From: Spirochaetales bacterium
GTDB taxonomy: Bacteria > Spirochaetota > Spirochaetia > SZUA-6 > DRHE01
DNA length: 42,337 nucleotides
Assembly: GCA_030604195.1 (NCBI GenBank)
Contig: JAUVWI010000026.1
Span: forward strand, 1-42,337
Reading direction: 5' to 3'
Under the pieces are notes generated by a model that made no database searches, was not told the DNA's origin, and was given only the letters and a program-made list of their open reading frames with translations. The translations under genes and the position numbers were made by a program. The first letter of the stretch is position 1, and each line of letters starts with the position of its first letter. Positions 25,494 to 33,605 of the stretch are shown here, piece after piece.

Positions 25494-26372
25494 GTGAACT
25501 ATATAGACATAAATAGCACTGAATATCCATATCTATTGAAACAGATTAAAGATCCTCCTGGCAAGCTCTATTACAGAGGGAATTTGGATATGGAAATTTT
25601 TAATGAAACTCTTAGTGTTGTTGGTACGCGAAGGATGACAAGATATGGTGAAATAATTACCGACAGCCTTGTTTCAGCAATTGCAGGAGCAGGAGTAACT
25701 ATTGTATCAGGCTTCATGTATGGGATTGATGCCTTGGCCCATAATGCAGCCTTGAAAGCTAAAGGACGAACAATTGCTGTTATGCCCTGTGGTATTGAGA
25801 AAATTCATCCAGAATATCAGGCTGATTTACATGAAAGGATACTTAGCAATAATGGTCTTATTGTTTCTGAGCACCCCGGAGACACGCCTCCTGCCCTATG
25901 GACCTATCCCAGACGTAACAGAATTATTGCCGGATTATCATCAATATTGCTTGTAGTTGAAGCAGGGGTTAAGAGTGGAGCGCTGATTACAGCAAAGATC
26001 GCAAAAAACTATAGCAAGAAAATATTTGCAGTCCCAGGTCCACTTACAAGTAGTGTTTCCATGGGGACTGCTCTTTTAATTAAACAGGGCGCTTCAATAT
26101 TGACTGATGCAGATGATCTTCTATTTGAATTTGGCAAATTATCGACTGTAGAACTTTATACAAATATAAAACAACAGGCACTAAATAGATTACAAAAAAA
26201 GATAATTGATGTTTTATCACAGGAACCCCTGGGAATTGATGAAATTACAAGATTGACAGAAAGACCCACTTCTGATGTTGGTGCTGATCTTACTATACTC
26301 ACTCTAAAAAAACTTCTTACCTTAAAGGATGGAAAATACTACTTAATTAAAGGAGCACCAAATGTTATTTAA
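25494..26372 (+). CDS. dprA: DNA-processing protein DprA
   Basis: Loads RecA onto incoming single-stranded DNA during natural transformation. The 292 residues hold the Rossmann-like DprA core: VVGTRR (42-47), SGFMYGIDALAH (72-83), MPCGIEKIHPEYQ (97-109), EHPGDTPP, RRNRIIAGLS (140-149), VEAGVKSGALITA and a C-terminal winged-helix domain (about 230-286). The N-terminal SAM-like domain seen in longer homologs is missing or very short. GTG at 25494 is nine bases after GGAGG. It overlaps comM by 11 bases, so dprA-comM-yraN are co-transcribed. No DNA-uptake gene is in the window. Confidence 0.95.
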   Translation: MNYIDINSTEYPYLLKQIKDPPGKLYYRGNLDMEIFNETLSVVGTRRMTRYGEIITDSLVSAIAGAGVTIVSGFMYGIDALAHNAALKAKGRTIAVMPCGIEKIHPEYQADLHERILSNNGLIVSEHPGDTPPALWTYPRRNRIIAGLSSILLVVEAGVKSGALITAKIAKNYSKKIFAVPGPLTSSVSMGTALLIKQGASILTDADDLLFEFGKLSTVELYTNIKQQALNRLQKKIIDVLSQEPLGIDEITRLTERPTSDVGADLTILTLKKLLTLKDGKYYLIKGAPNVI

Positions 26373-27891
26373 GGTTACCTCTGTTTCATTCTCGGGATTA
26401 ACTACTATCAGAATAGATGTAGAGGTTAACATTGCCGACAAAGGGTTGCCTACCTTTGATATTGTTGGACTTCCTGATAAAGCAGTAGCTGAAAGCAGGG
26501 AAAGAGTTAGAACTGCATTGATAAACTCAGATCTAAAATTCCCACTTCGAAGAATAACTGTCAATCTGGCGCCTGGTGATATTCCGAAATATGGTGCTTT
26601 TTATGATCTCCCCATTGCTGTCGGGATCCTATCTGAAATTAAGGGTTTTAATATTCCGGAAAACAGCATTTTTTTTGGAGAACTATCTCTTGATGGTTCC
26701 CTGCGTCATACAAAAGGAGCTCTGTTAGCTGCTCTCTTTGCAAAAGAGAATAATCTGGACAGTATCTTTGTACCGGAACAATCGGCAAATGAAGCATCTG
26801 TTGTAAAAGGAATTGATGTTTATCCCGTCAAAGATCTAAATCAGATAATTCAATATTTCAACTCAAAAATAGAGATAGAACCAACAGTATATCAATTACC
26901 ATTACCGGAAAACCGGGAAGCAGTTGATTTTGATATGTCTGAAGTAATGGGGCAGGAACAGGCAAAACGTGCACTGGAAATTGCAGTAGCTGGGGGACAC
27001 AATGTACTGATGATAGGTTCTCCAGGATCAGGAAAAACAATGCTGGCAAGAGCACTTCCCGGTATTATGCCCCTCTTAAACGAAGAAGAATCCCTGGAAG
27101 TTACAAAAATATATTCCAGTGCAGGGAATATACCGCCCGGTGGATCATTAATATTTACCAGACCTTTTAGATCACCACATCATATTATCTCCCAGGCTGG
27201 TCTTGTAGGCGGAGGAACCCATCCACAACCAGGAGAAATAAGTCTTGCACACAGGGGCGTACTGTTTCTGGATGAGTTCAATGAGTTCCCACGAACTGTA
27301 ATAGAGGCTTTGAGACAACCCATTGAGGATGGGAAACTGACTATTTCCAGAAGCCTTGAGAGAGTCACATATCCATCCAGATTTATGCTTGTTGCAGCTG
27401 CAAACCCCTGCCCCTGCGGATATTTAAATGATGAAACAAAGAAGTGCAACTGTACAAAAAGGGAGATTATTCGCTACCGTAAAAAGCTGTCAGGGCCAAT
27501 TCTGGATCGAATAGACCTCCACGTGGATGTACCTGTTGTTGATATAAAAAAACTTGCCGGCGGCTTTAACAATTTAAACAGGAATGAGCCTTCCCATGAT
27601 ATAAGAAACAGAATAACAAATGCCAGAGCTATTCAGCACCAACGCTTTGCGGGCGAATTAATCCATACTAATTCTGAAATGAAAAATAAACTTATTAGAA
27701 AATACGTAACTCTGGATCAAAATTCAAATTCAATGTTACTGGATGCAGCCAGAGTTTTTCAGCTCTCCGCCAGGTCTTATCTAAAAATAATTAAACTTGC
27801 AAGAACAATTGCGGATCTTGAACAGGCAGGAGATGTAAAAGAAAAGCACCTCGCAGAAGCCCTGCAATACAGGCCTGGGATTATTGAATGA
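26362..27891 (+). CDS. comM: YifB/ComM family Mg-chelatase-like AAA+ ATPase
   Basis: Hexameric branch-migration helicase that helps integrate long heterologous DNA during transformation. The 509 residues are of normal length. An N-terminal Lon-protease-like fold (GLPTFDIVGLPDKAVAESRER) is followed by Walker A GSPGSGKT (219-226), Walker B LFLDEFNEF, and the AANPCPCG...CNC zinc-type loop. YRKKLSGPILDRIDLHVDVP marks the sensor region and a Mg-chelatase C-terminal domain ends the chain. It sits between dprA and yraN with overlapping ends, a common bacterial arrangement. Confidence 0.95.
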   Translation: MLFKVTSVSFSGLTTIRIDVEVNIADKGLPTFDIVGLPDKAVAESRERVRTALINSDLKFPLRRITVNLAPGDIPKYGAFYDLPIAVGILSEIKGFNIPENSIFFGELSLDGSLRHTKGALLAALFAKENNLDSIFVPEQSANEASVVKGIDVYPVKDLNQIIQYFNSKIEIEPTVYQLPLPENREAVDFDMSEVMGQEQAKRALEIAVAGGHNVLMIGSPGSGKTMLARALPGIMPLLNEEESLEVTKIYSSAGNIPPGGSLIFTRPFRSPHHIISQAGLVGGGTHPQPGEISLAHRGVLFLDEFNEFPRTVIEALRQPIEDGKLTISRSLERVTYPSRFMLVAAANPCPCGYLNDETKKCNCTKREIIRYRKKLSGPILDRIDLHVDVPVVDIKKLAGGFNNLNRNEPSHDIRNRITNARAIQHQRFAGELIHTNSEMKNKLIRKYVTLDQNSNSMLLDAARVFQLSARSYLKIIKLARTIADLEQAGDVKEKHLAEALQYRPGIIE

Positions 27892-28271
27892 ATGAGCATG
27901 ACCAGATAGAAAGCTCCGGAAAAAAAATAGAGTTAGGAGAAAAGGGTGAAGATATTGCTGCTAACTTTTTAGAAGATTCAGGGTATCATATTCTAAAACG
28001 TAATTACAGAATTGGTCATTCTGATATTGATATTCTGGCACAGGATAAAGAGACACTTGTTTTTGTCGAAGTCCGGACGAAATCCAGAGAGGAGAGAGGT
28101 ATGCCGGAAGATACTCTGACAGCAAAAAAACTAAAACGTATGAAAAACACAGCAGAACTTTACATCGCCTTTAATCATTATGAAGGTCTTGCCAGACTGG
28201 ACGCTGTCTGCATTATTATTGATGAGTCGGACAGGATAAAGCAACTTGAACATTACGTGGGAGTTGGCTGA
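27888..28271 (+). CDS. yraN: YraN family (UPF0102) putative endonuclease
   Basis: A 127-residue protein of the UPF0102 family with a PD-(D/E)xK-type fold. LGEKGEDIAANFLEDSGYHI is the N-terminal signature, and Asp48, Glu61 and Lys65 in DIDILAQ...VFVEVRTKS form the expected catalytic set. The start ATG at 27888 overlaps the comM stop by four bases (ATGA). Its biochemical role is not established, but linkage to dprA and comM is widespread. Last gene of the block. Confidence 0.9.
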   Translation: MNEHDQIESSGKKIELGEKGEDIAANFLEDSGYHILKRNYRIGHSDIDILAQDKETLVFVEVRTKSREERGMPEDTLTAKKLKRMKNTAELYIAFNHYEGLARLDAVCIIIDESDRIKQLEHYVGVG

Positions 28272-28590
28272 ATTGGTAGCTATTATTTTTCATTACTAAC
28301 TACTTAGTCTTGTAACTGATAACTGAATCAAACAGAGCAAATACTGTCTTCTTTCGGGAACTCAACAGTTCGAGCTCTGCTAAGGTCCGACAACAGATGA
28401 AAAACGGATAAGAATTTAATGCAGATTATCCTCTTCCATCGCTTCAGATATAAGCTTGACAACAGTATTTTTATATATACAATAATTTCAATATAGCAAC
28501 CCGCTATGATGATTATCAGCTAAGTTTTCATAAAATCTGTACAAAAAGATTTGTAAAGACTTATTTATCAAAAGGAGAGGATATAATAAA
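28272..28590. other. 319-base gap, no gene seen; contains a likely promoter
   Basis: Downstream of yraN this AT-rich stretch has no recognisable coding frame, tRNA or insertion sequence. GTTCGAGCTC near 28368 resembles a tRNA T-loop but lacks a pairing stem. A good promoter lies at 28456-28483 and an AAGGAGAGG ribosome binding site just before the next gene. Nothing else can be supported. Confidence 0.5.
28456..28483 (+). promoter_or_regulatory. Probable promoter of the nucleotidyltransferase gene
   Basis: TTGACA (28456-28461) and TACAAT (28478-28483) are spaced by 16 bases. The predicted transcript would start about 100 bases before the nucleotidyltransferase ATG at 28591, leaving a fairly long AT-rich leader. 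Confidence 0.55.
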
Positions 28591-28902
28591 ATGGCTGAAA
28601 TCAAACCTGAAATATTAAAAGAAATCAATACCCTAAAAGAGAAATTAAAAGAAAAAATTGATATTACCAAAATATTTATATATGGTTCTTATGCAAAAGG
28701 CATTTTTCAGACAGATAGTGATATTGATATATGTATTATCGCAAGGGATATAAAGAATAATTTTGAAGCTACCCTTACCGCATCATCAACATCTGCATTA
28801 ATTGATCCAAAGATTGAACCAATTGTTATTGCAGAAGATGAATTTGAATCAGGTAATTTTGGGATCATTAAGGAAATAAAGAATACAGGTGTTTTGGTTT
28901 AG
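28591..28902 (+). CDS. Minimal nucleotidyltransferase domain protein (MNT type)
   Basis: A 103-residue protein with the DNA-polymerase-beta-like fold: KIFIYGSYAKG (27-37) and the metal-binding DSDID (42-46) followed by a third acidic residue in the PIVIAEDEFE region. MNT proteins often act as antitoxins by modifying a partner HEPN toxin. No HEPN gene precedes or follows this one. It starts 319 bases after yraN, and a VapBC pair follows 106 bases on. It is therefore orphaned, or its partner has been lost. Role uncertain. Confidence 0.78.
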   Translation: MAEIKPEILKEINTLKEKLKEKIDITKIFIYGSYAKGIFQTDSDIDICIIARDIKNNFEATLTASSTSALIDPKIEPIVIAEDEFESGNFGIIKEIKNTGVLV

Positions 28903-28947
28903 AGCGATAGAATAACTACTACCGATAGCAGCGCGATCCATCAGTGC

Positions 28948-28982
28948 TTGACTTCGGTGAATATATTATATACGTTTATATA
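28948..28982 (+). promoter_or_regulatory. Promoter/operator region of the first vapBC pair
   Basis: TTGACT (28948-28953) is a good -35. Downstream lies TATATA-CGTT-TATATA (28967-28982), a symmetric element where the -10 should be, though no single -10 hexamer is convincing. Type II antitoxins generally repress their own promoter through such inverted repeats. Ribosome binding site GGAGG follows at 28997-29001. Confidence 0.45.
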
Positions 28983-29008
28983 GAATATATACAATCGGAG
29001 GTTTGGTA

Positions 29009-29272
29009 ATGGCATTAAGTATACGCAATAAAAAAGCGGAAACATTGGCCCGAAGACTCTCCGCGGAATGCGGCCGGACTATCACGCATGTAATTATTGA
29101 AGCATTGGAAGAAAAGCTGGAACGAATAAACGGCAGAAAGATGGTAGACACCACCTTTGAAAGCATCATGGAAATTTCTTCAAGATGCCGTAATCTGCCT
29201 GATATTGATATGCGAACTGCAGATGAGATTCTGGAATATAATGAACAGGGGATCATTAGCAGTGGTTATTGA
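29009..29272 (+). CDS. vapB: VapB family antitoxin (PSK-type)
   Basis: An 87-residue antitoxin. MALSIRNKKAETLARRLSAE with TITHVIIEALEEKL is the ribbon-helix-helix-like DNA-binding start of PSK-type VapB proteins. The C-terminal half, rich in acidic residues and ending NEQGIISSGY, would wrap the toxin. ATG at 29009 is chosen because GGAGG lies seven bases upstream; a TTG at 29003 is also in frame. It overlaps the vapC gene by 11 bases. Expected to neutralise VapC and repress its own operon. Confidence 0.85.
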   Translation: MALSIRNKKAETLARRLSAECGRTITHVIIEALEEKLERINGRKMVDTTFESIMEISSRCRNLPDIDMRTADEILEYNEQGIISSGY

Positions 29273-29654
29273 CACTTCAGCAGTGCTGGCCATTTTACTG
29301 GGAGAAGCGGAAGCTCCGCAGTTTGCAAAGGCAATTGCTGCTGACCATAAAAGGCTTATGAGCGCCTTTTCTTCGCTGGAAACAGGAATTGTGATAGAGG
29401 CAAGGAAGGGGCCGGCGGGCGCACGGGAATGGGATGTTTTATTACACCAGGCGGCTATTGATATAATTCCCTTTACATCAGATCAATGCACTCTGGCCCG
29501 AGAGGCATGGAGAAGGTATGGCAAGGGGAAACATACTGCTGCTTTAAATATCGGCGACTGCTGTTCTTATGCCCTGTCGAGGTTTTCAGATGAACCGTTG
29601 CTCTTCAAAGGAAATGATTTTGATAAAACTGATATAAAAACCCTCTCTTTTTAG
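29262..29654 (+). CDS. vapC: VapC family PIN-domain ribonuclease toxin
   Basis: A 130-residue PIN-domain toxin. MVIDTSAVLAILLGE carries Asp4, SSLETGIV Glu40, NIGDCCSYALS Asp99, and LLFKGNDFDKTD Asp119/121: all four acidic positions needed to bind the metal for RNA cleavage. GTG at 29262 is chosen since the conserved sequence starts there; the frame runs 35 codons upstream inside vapB. Together with the preceding gene it is a complete type II toxin-antitoxin module. The RNA target is unknown. Confidence 0.88.
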   Translation: MVIDTSAVLAILLGEAEAPQFAKAIAADHKRLMSAFSSLETGIVIEARKGPAGAREWDVLLHQAAIDIIPFTSDQCTLAREAWRRYGKGKHTAALNIGDCCSYALSRFSDEPLLFKGNDFDKTDIKTLSF

Positions 29655-29681
29655 CTAAGAAGGAAGCCTTTAGAGGGATTT
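29641..29681 (+). terminator. Weak hairpin after vapC
   Basis: CCCTCT (29641-29646) can pair with AGAGGG (29672-29677), enclosing an inner AAGG-AAG-CCTT hairpin (29660-29670), and is followed by ATTTTAT. The T-run is short and the outer stem overlaps the vapC stop, so termination is only possible, not certain. Confidence 0.35.
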
Positions 29682-29711
29682 TATGGCTGCTCCATACCCT
29701 TGCCTTACTGT

Positions 29712-29729
29712 TGCAGGAATCTGCCTGCA
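29712..29729. promoter_or_regulatory. Inverted repeat upstream of the aldo/keto reductase gene
   Basis: TGCAGG (29712-29717) and CCTGCA (29724-29729) are perfect inverted repeats with a 6-base centre, 31 bases before the reductase start. It could be an operator or a small stem in the leader; no promoter hexamers are obvious around it. Confidence 0.3.
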
Positions 29730-29760
29730 TGTTTAAGATAAAAATACTGGAGGTTAAACT

Positions 29761-30744
29761 ATGAAATATCGTGATCTGGGTCGCACGGGAATGAAAGTCT
29801 CTGAGATCAGCTTCGGCGGCTGGGCTATAGGCGGTGGTTGGGGCAGGGTGGACGATAATGAATCGCTTGGCGCCCTGCACCGGGCGATTGATCTGGGAGT
29901 GAATTTTATTGATACCGCAGATGTATATGGTATGGGGCGTAGTGAAAAATTAATCGGGCGGCTGTGCAAGGAGCGTTCGGAGAATATCTATGTGGCTACC
30001 AAAGCGGGGCGCCGCCTCAATCCCCATGTGGCGGCCAGATACACAATTGAGAACATTGCCGGTTTTGTAGAAGAGAGTCTGGAAAACCTGCAGGTAGAGG
30101 CCCTTGATCTGCTTCAGCTTCATTGCCCCCCGACAGAGGTATATTATCGCCCGGAACTCTTTGCCGGACTCGATCGATTGGTTCAGGATGGTAAGCTGAA
30201 AAATTACGGGGTCAGTGTGGAAAAGGTAGAAGAGGCGTTAAAAGCCATTGAGTACCCGGGGGTAAAGACCGTTCAGATAATTTTTAACATATTCCGGCAC
30301 CGGCCTGCGGAACTCTTCTTTCAGCAAGCCAGGCAAAGGAAGATTGGTATCTTAACCCGGGTGCCTCTTGCCAGCGGCCTGCTTACCGGAAAACTTGACA
30401 GGGACAGTACATTCGAGAAGGATGACCATCGAAACTATAATCGGAATGGCCAGGCCTTTGACCGGGGTGAGACATTTTCAGGGGTTGATTTTGACAGAGG
30501 GCTTAAGGCGGTTGAAGAAATAAGAAAGATCCTCCCGGAGGGGATGACCATGGCTCAATTTGCGCTGCGCTGGATCCTTTCTTTCGATGCTGTCTCATGT
30601 GCTATTCCGGGCAGCAAGCGACCTTCGCAGGCGGAGGATAATGTTGCAGCCTCCGATCTGCAGGCGCTCAATTCAGAGCAGCTAAAGAGGATCGAAGAGA
30701 TCTATGAAGAGTACATTAAAACCAATGTACATCAGTGCTGGTAA
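29761..30744 (+). CDS. Aldo/keto reductase
   Basis: NADPH-dependent reductase of the AKR superfamily, 327 residues. The catalytic tetrad is Asp51 and Tyr56 (DTADVYG), Lys81 (ATKAG) and His121 (LLQLHCP). The late AIPGSKRPSQAEDN binds the cofactor phosphate. GGAGG lies upstream of the ATG. It points toward, and overlaps by 13 bases, the IolG-like gene of cluster C, so it is transcribed separately but may serve the same pathway, reducing sugar-derived aldehydes or ketones. The AKR12/YajO-like branch is the closest by eye. Confidence 0.87.
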   Translation: MKYRDLGRTGMKVSEISFGGWAIGGGWGRVDDNESLGALHRAIDLGVNFIDTADVYGMGRSEKLIGRLCKERSENIYVATKAGRRLNPHVAARYTIENIAGFVEESLENLQVEALDLLQLHCPPTEVYYRPELFAGLDRLVQDGKLKNYGVSVEKVEEALKAIEYPGVKTVQIIFNIFRHRPAELFFQQARQRKIGILTRVPLASGLLTGKLDRDSTFEKDDHRNYNRNGQAFDRGETFSGVDFDRGLKAVEEIRKILPEGMTMAQFALRWILSFDAVSCAIPGSKRPSQAEDNVAASDLQALNSEQLKRIEEIYEEYIKTNVHQCW

Positions 30745-31775
30745 TCTGTAGTCAAAAAGGGACTGAGCTCAGCGAGTTTTACCGGTCTATTCTGCTCCAG
30801 AGATTTTTTGGCGGCCTGGCCCATAACAACGGGAACGCGCCCGTCTATGCCGGTGACAGCAGGGATTTCATCATCTAAAATGCAGCGGATGAACTCCCTG
30901 GTCTCAAGAATAAATGCTTCGCGGTAGCGTTCCACAAAAAAGAAGAGGGGTAGTTCTCCCTGCACCCCTGCACCGGTTGTCAGCCTGGTTCTATTCTGCA
31001 GCTCATTTTCAACCCTTGCCATTCCACCCGATCCGAACAGCTCAACCCTCTGATCATAGCCATAGCCTGACCTGCGGCAGCAGTCGATAGTGCCAATTAT
31101 GCCATTCCTGAATTTCAGGGTAACCACAGCGGTATCGACATCGCCGGCCTTACCGATTTCCGGATCAACCATAGCTCCCGCAGCGGTGTAGATTTCCTCT
31201 ACTTCACTGCCAACGAGATACCGCGCCATGTCGAAATCGTGAATCATCATGTCCAGGAAAAGGCCGCCGGATACCTTGATATAGGAAATGGGAGGCGGCT
31301 CAGGGTCCCTGCTGGTTATGCGGAGGATATACAGATCACCTAGAGTTCCCTCCCGGAACAGGGCGCGAACCTTTATGAAATTCGGATCGTAGCGGCGTTG
31401 AAAGCCGATCTGAAGCTTTACGCCTGCGCTGTCTACCTTCTGTAAAGCCTTATCGATCCTGGAGAGGTTATAATCAATAGGTTTTTCGCAGAAGATATGC
31501 TTGCCTGCTTCTGCAGCATCTTCAATGATCCGGGAGTGGGTATCGGTGCTGGAACAGATCAAAACAGCCTCTATATCCGGGTTATCCAGAATTGTACGGT
31601 AATCCTTTGCAGCAGTACCAATATCATAGTCGGCCGCGCACTTCTCGGCTCTCTTTAGATCGACATCTGTTATGGCTGCAAGCCGGGTATCAGGAATATG
31701 ATAGGCCAGGTTTTCAGCATGAACACGGCCGATTCTGCCCGCGCCAATAACACCCACATTCACTTTTGGTCTCAT
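30732..31775 (-). CDS. iolG: Gfo/Idh/MocA family dehydrogenase, inositol 2-dehydrogenase-like
   Basis: A 347-residue NAD-dependent sugar/polyol dehydrogenase. VGVIGAGRIGRVHAENL is the Rossmann start and CEKPID (95-100) carries the catalytic Lys. GGLFLDMMIHDFDMARYL holds the Asp...His pair that acts in myo-inositol oxidation; this exact segment is characteristic of IolG. It is the last gene of the cluster C operon, 19 bases after the permeases. It suggests that myo-inositol or a related cyclitol is oxidised, but other inositol genes (iolB, C, D, E) are absent from the window, so the symbol is tentative. Confidence 0.8.
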   Translation of the reverse strand: MRPKVNVGVIGAGRIGRVHAENLAYHIPDTRLAAITDVDLKRAEKCAADYDIGTAAKDYRTILDNPDIEAVLICSSTDTHSRIIEDAAEAGKHIFCEKPIDYNLSRIDKALQKVDSAGVKLQIGFQRRYDPNFIKVRALFREGTLGDLYILRITSRDPEPPPISYIKVSGGLFLDMMIHDFDMARYLVGSEVEEIYTAAGAMVDPEIGKAGDVDTAVVTLKFRNGIIGTIDCCRRSGYGYDQRVELFGSGGMARVENELQNRTRLTTGAGVQGELPLFFFVERYREAFILETREFIRCILDDEIPAVTGIDGRVPVVMGQAAKKSLEQNRPVKLAELSPFLTTDYQH

Positions 31776-31794
31776 ATTTTCTTTCCAACGGGCA

Positions 31795-32619
31795 TTATTT
31801 TATGGAACCAAGGGACAACCCGCGTACCAGGTACTTCTGCAGAAAAATGGCCAGAATTATTATCGGAATCGTTCCCAGGGCAGCAGTGGCCGAAACTTCT
31901 CCCCACATCAAGCCGTGGGCCTCCCGCATTCCTGCAATAGCCACCGGTATGGTAATAGCCTTGCTGCGGGTAAGAATCAAGGCAAACATGAAGTCATTCC
32001 AGGACCAGATAAAACAGAAGAGGGAAGTAACCACCAATCCCGGAGCGATCAGCGGCAGGGTGACAATCCGTATTACGCCCAGTTGGGTGCAGCCGTCGAT
32101 CATGGCCGCCTCCTCCAGTTCCCTGGGAACCTCTTGAATAAAGCCCTTGATCATCCACACGGCAAAGGGCACGGTGATAATCAGATGGGGAATAATGACT
32201 GCCGTTTGGGTATCAATCAGCCGCAGGGTACGCATCATCAAAAAGTAAGGAACAATAGCCACTACAGGCGGAAAGAATTTAAGCGATAAGATCCAGAAGG
32301 GCAGGGATTTACCGCCAATTCCGTACCGTGCGAATGCGTAACCACTGGTCGCGCCGGCCATAATCGCTATGAGGGTTGCAAAAAATGCCACTACCAGGCT
32401 ATTGAAAAACTCAGGGATTGACTCCCGAAAGGTGAACTGCCAGTATTGAAGGGTCGGTTGGGCTGTGTAGAAGTTGGGAGGGTAATTCATCAACTCATCA
32501 CGGGGCTGTACTGATGTCAGGAGCAGCCAGTAAATAGGAAAAAGGGTGCCGATAACTATAAGAATCATAACTAAAGATATAATGGATTTTCTGATAATCT
32601 CTTTATTTCGCTTTTTCAA
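31795..32619 (-). CDS. Carbohydrate ABC transporter permease, MalG type (cluster C)
   Basis: Inner-membrane permease, 274 residues from TTG at 32619. That start is chosen because AAGGAGGAG lies directly upstream with ideal spacing, whereas the ATG at 32634 has no ribosome binding site. SIISLVMILIVIGTLFPIYW is the first helix. The EAA loop is RELEEAAMIDGCTQLGVIR. It overlaps the MalF-type gene by 17 bases with this start, so translation is coupled. The chain ends YLVRGLSLGSIK. Confidence 0.9.
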   Translation of the reverse strand: MKKRNKEIIRKSIISLVMILIVIGTLFPIYWLLLTSVQPRDELMNYPPNFYTAQPTLQYWQFTFRESIPEFFNSLVVAFFATLIAIMAGATSGYAFARYGIGGKSLPFWILSLKFFPPVVAIVPYFLMMRTLRLIDTQTAVIIPHLIITVPFAVWMIKGFIQEVPRELEEAAMIDGCTQLGVIRIVTLPLIAPGLVVTSLFCFIWSWNDFMFALILTRSKAITIPVAIAGMREAHGLMWGEVSATAALGTIPIIILAIFLQKYLVRGLSLGSIK

Positions 32620-33481
32620 TTTCTCCTCCTTCATTCTGCATAAGCTTGACGAAGAATGTGACCAGTATGGAAAGAGGGATCATTATAAACCAGGCCGCGG
32701 CCGCTGCCTGCCCGATATCCCAATACCTGAAGCCCAGAAGATAGGTGTACAGGCTCAAGGTCGTTGTTCTGCTTCCCGGACCACCCATGGTTAATACATA
32801 CATTATGTCAAAGGTCTGCAGTACCTCCAGGGTGCGCATCACTACCACCAGGGTGATAATCGGTTTAAGCATTGGCAGGGTGAGCTTGGTAAAGATTTGC
32901 CAGGTATTAGCCCCGTCAACCTGGGCGCTCTGGTAGGGTTCCTGGGGCAGGGAGAGCAGCCCGGCCAGGAGAGTAGCCATGACAAAGGGGGTCCACCTCC
33001 ATATCCTTAATATAAGGATGGTAATCAGGGCCAAATCAGGTGAGGCGTGCCACTGCAGCCCCTCCATTCCCAGGAGATTCAAGAAATAATTGATAGGACC
33101 GGATCGCACCTCAAAGATTAATCGACCCATATACCCGACAACCACCGGCATTACCATCATGGGTATCAGCAGAATCGGCTGCAAGATCCCCCTGAAAAAA
33201 GGGAGTTGAAGAAGGAGCAAGGCCAGCACCAGGCCCAGGCTCAGTTCCAAGAGAAGTTCAGTTACAATCATAGTGACGGTAACCGATAATGCATTCAGGA
33301 AATCAGGGTTTTTAAACAGGTTGATCCAGTTTCCTATGCCGATAAAGGGATGCTCCGGAATACGGATATCGTAGGCTCGTACACTGACGCTAAGTGAAAA
33401 AATCATGGGGAAAATCACAATTGAGGCCAGTACAATTACGGTTGGCAGTACCAGTAGTAATGCTCTCTTTCTGACAGTCAT
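32603..33481 (-). CDS. Carbohydrate ABC transporter permease, MalF type (cluster C)
   Basis: Inner-membrane permease, 292 residues and about six helices. The EAA loop reads QEPYQSAQVDGANTWQIFTK, with Ser and Gln replacing the usual Glu-Ala, so the ATPase-contact loop is divergent. It comes after the binding-protein gene and a strong terminator-like hairpin, as in cluster A. Forms the channel with the following MalG-type product. No ATPase gene is in the cluster. Confidence 0.9.
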   Translation of the reverse strand: MTVRKRALLLVLPTVIVLASIVIFPMIFSLSVSVRAYDIRIPEHPFIGIGNWINLFKNPDFLNALSVTVTMIVTELLLELSLGLVLALLLLQLPFFRGILQPILLIPMMVMPVVVGYMGRLIFEVRSGPINYFLNLLGMEGLQWHASPDLALITILILRIWRWTPFVMATLLAGLLSLPQEPYQSAQVDGANTWQIFTKLTLPMLKPIITLVVVMRTLEVLQTFDIMYVLTMGGPGSRTTTLSLYTYLLGFRYWDIGQAAAAAWFIMIPLSILVTFFVKLMQNEGGEIEKAK

Positions 33482-33559
33482 TTAAAGTTCCTCCAAATTC
33501 TGTATAGTCACCTACGGTCAGGCTTGCACTCAAAGTTAGGGTGGTTTGGGGGTTAATAG

Positions 33560-33596
33560 AAAAAAAAGTCCCCACCGGCACTATTCCGGTGAGGAC
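33560..33596 (-). terminator. Intrinsic terminator/attenuator between binding protein and permease genes (cluster C)
   Basis: GTCCCCACCGG (33568-33578) pairs with CCGGTGAGGAC (33586-33596) with one mismatch, around a 7-base loop. Read on the minus strand eight T follow at once (complement of the A-run 33560-33567). A strong rho-independent terminator placed inside the operon, probably lowering permease expression relative to the binding protein. Confidence 0.85.
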
Positions 33597-33605
33597 CTGA
33601 AATAA

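Noticed and set aside
28360..28390. GTTCGAGCTC looks like a tRNA T-loop
   Set aside because: The flanking bases do not pair into a T-stem, and no acceptor or anticodon arms can be built.
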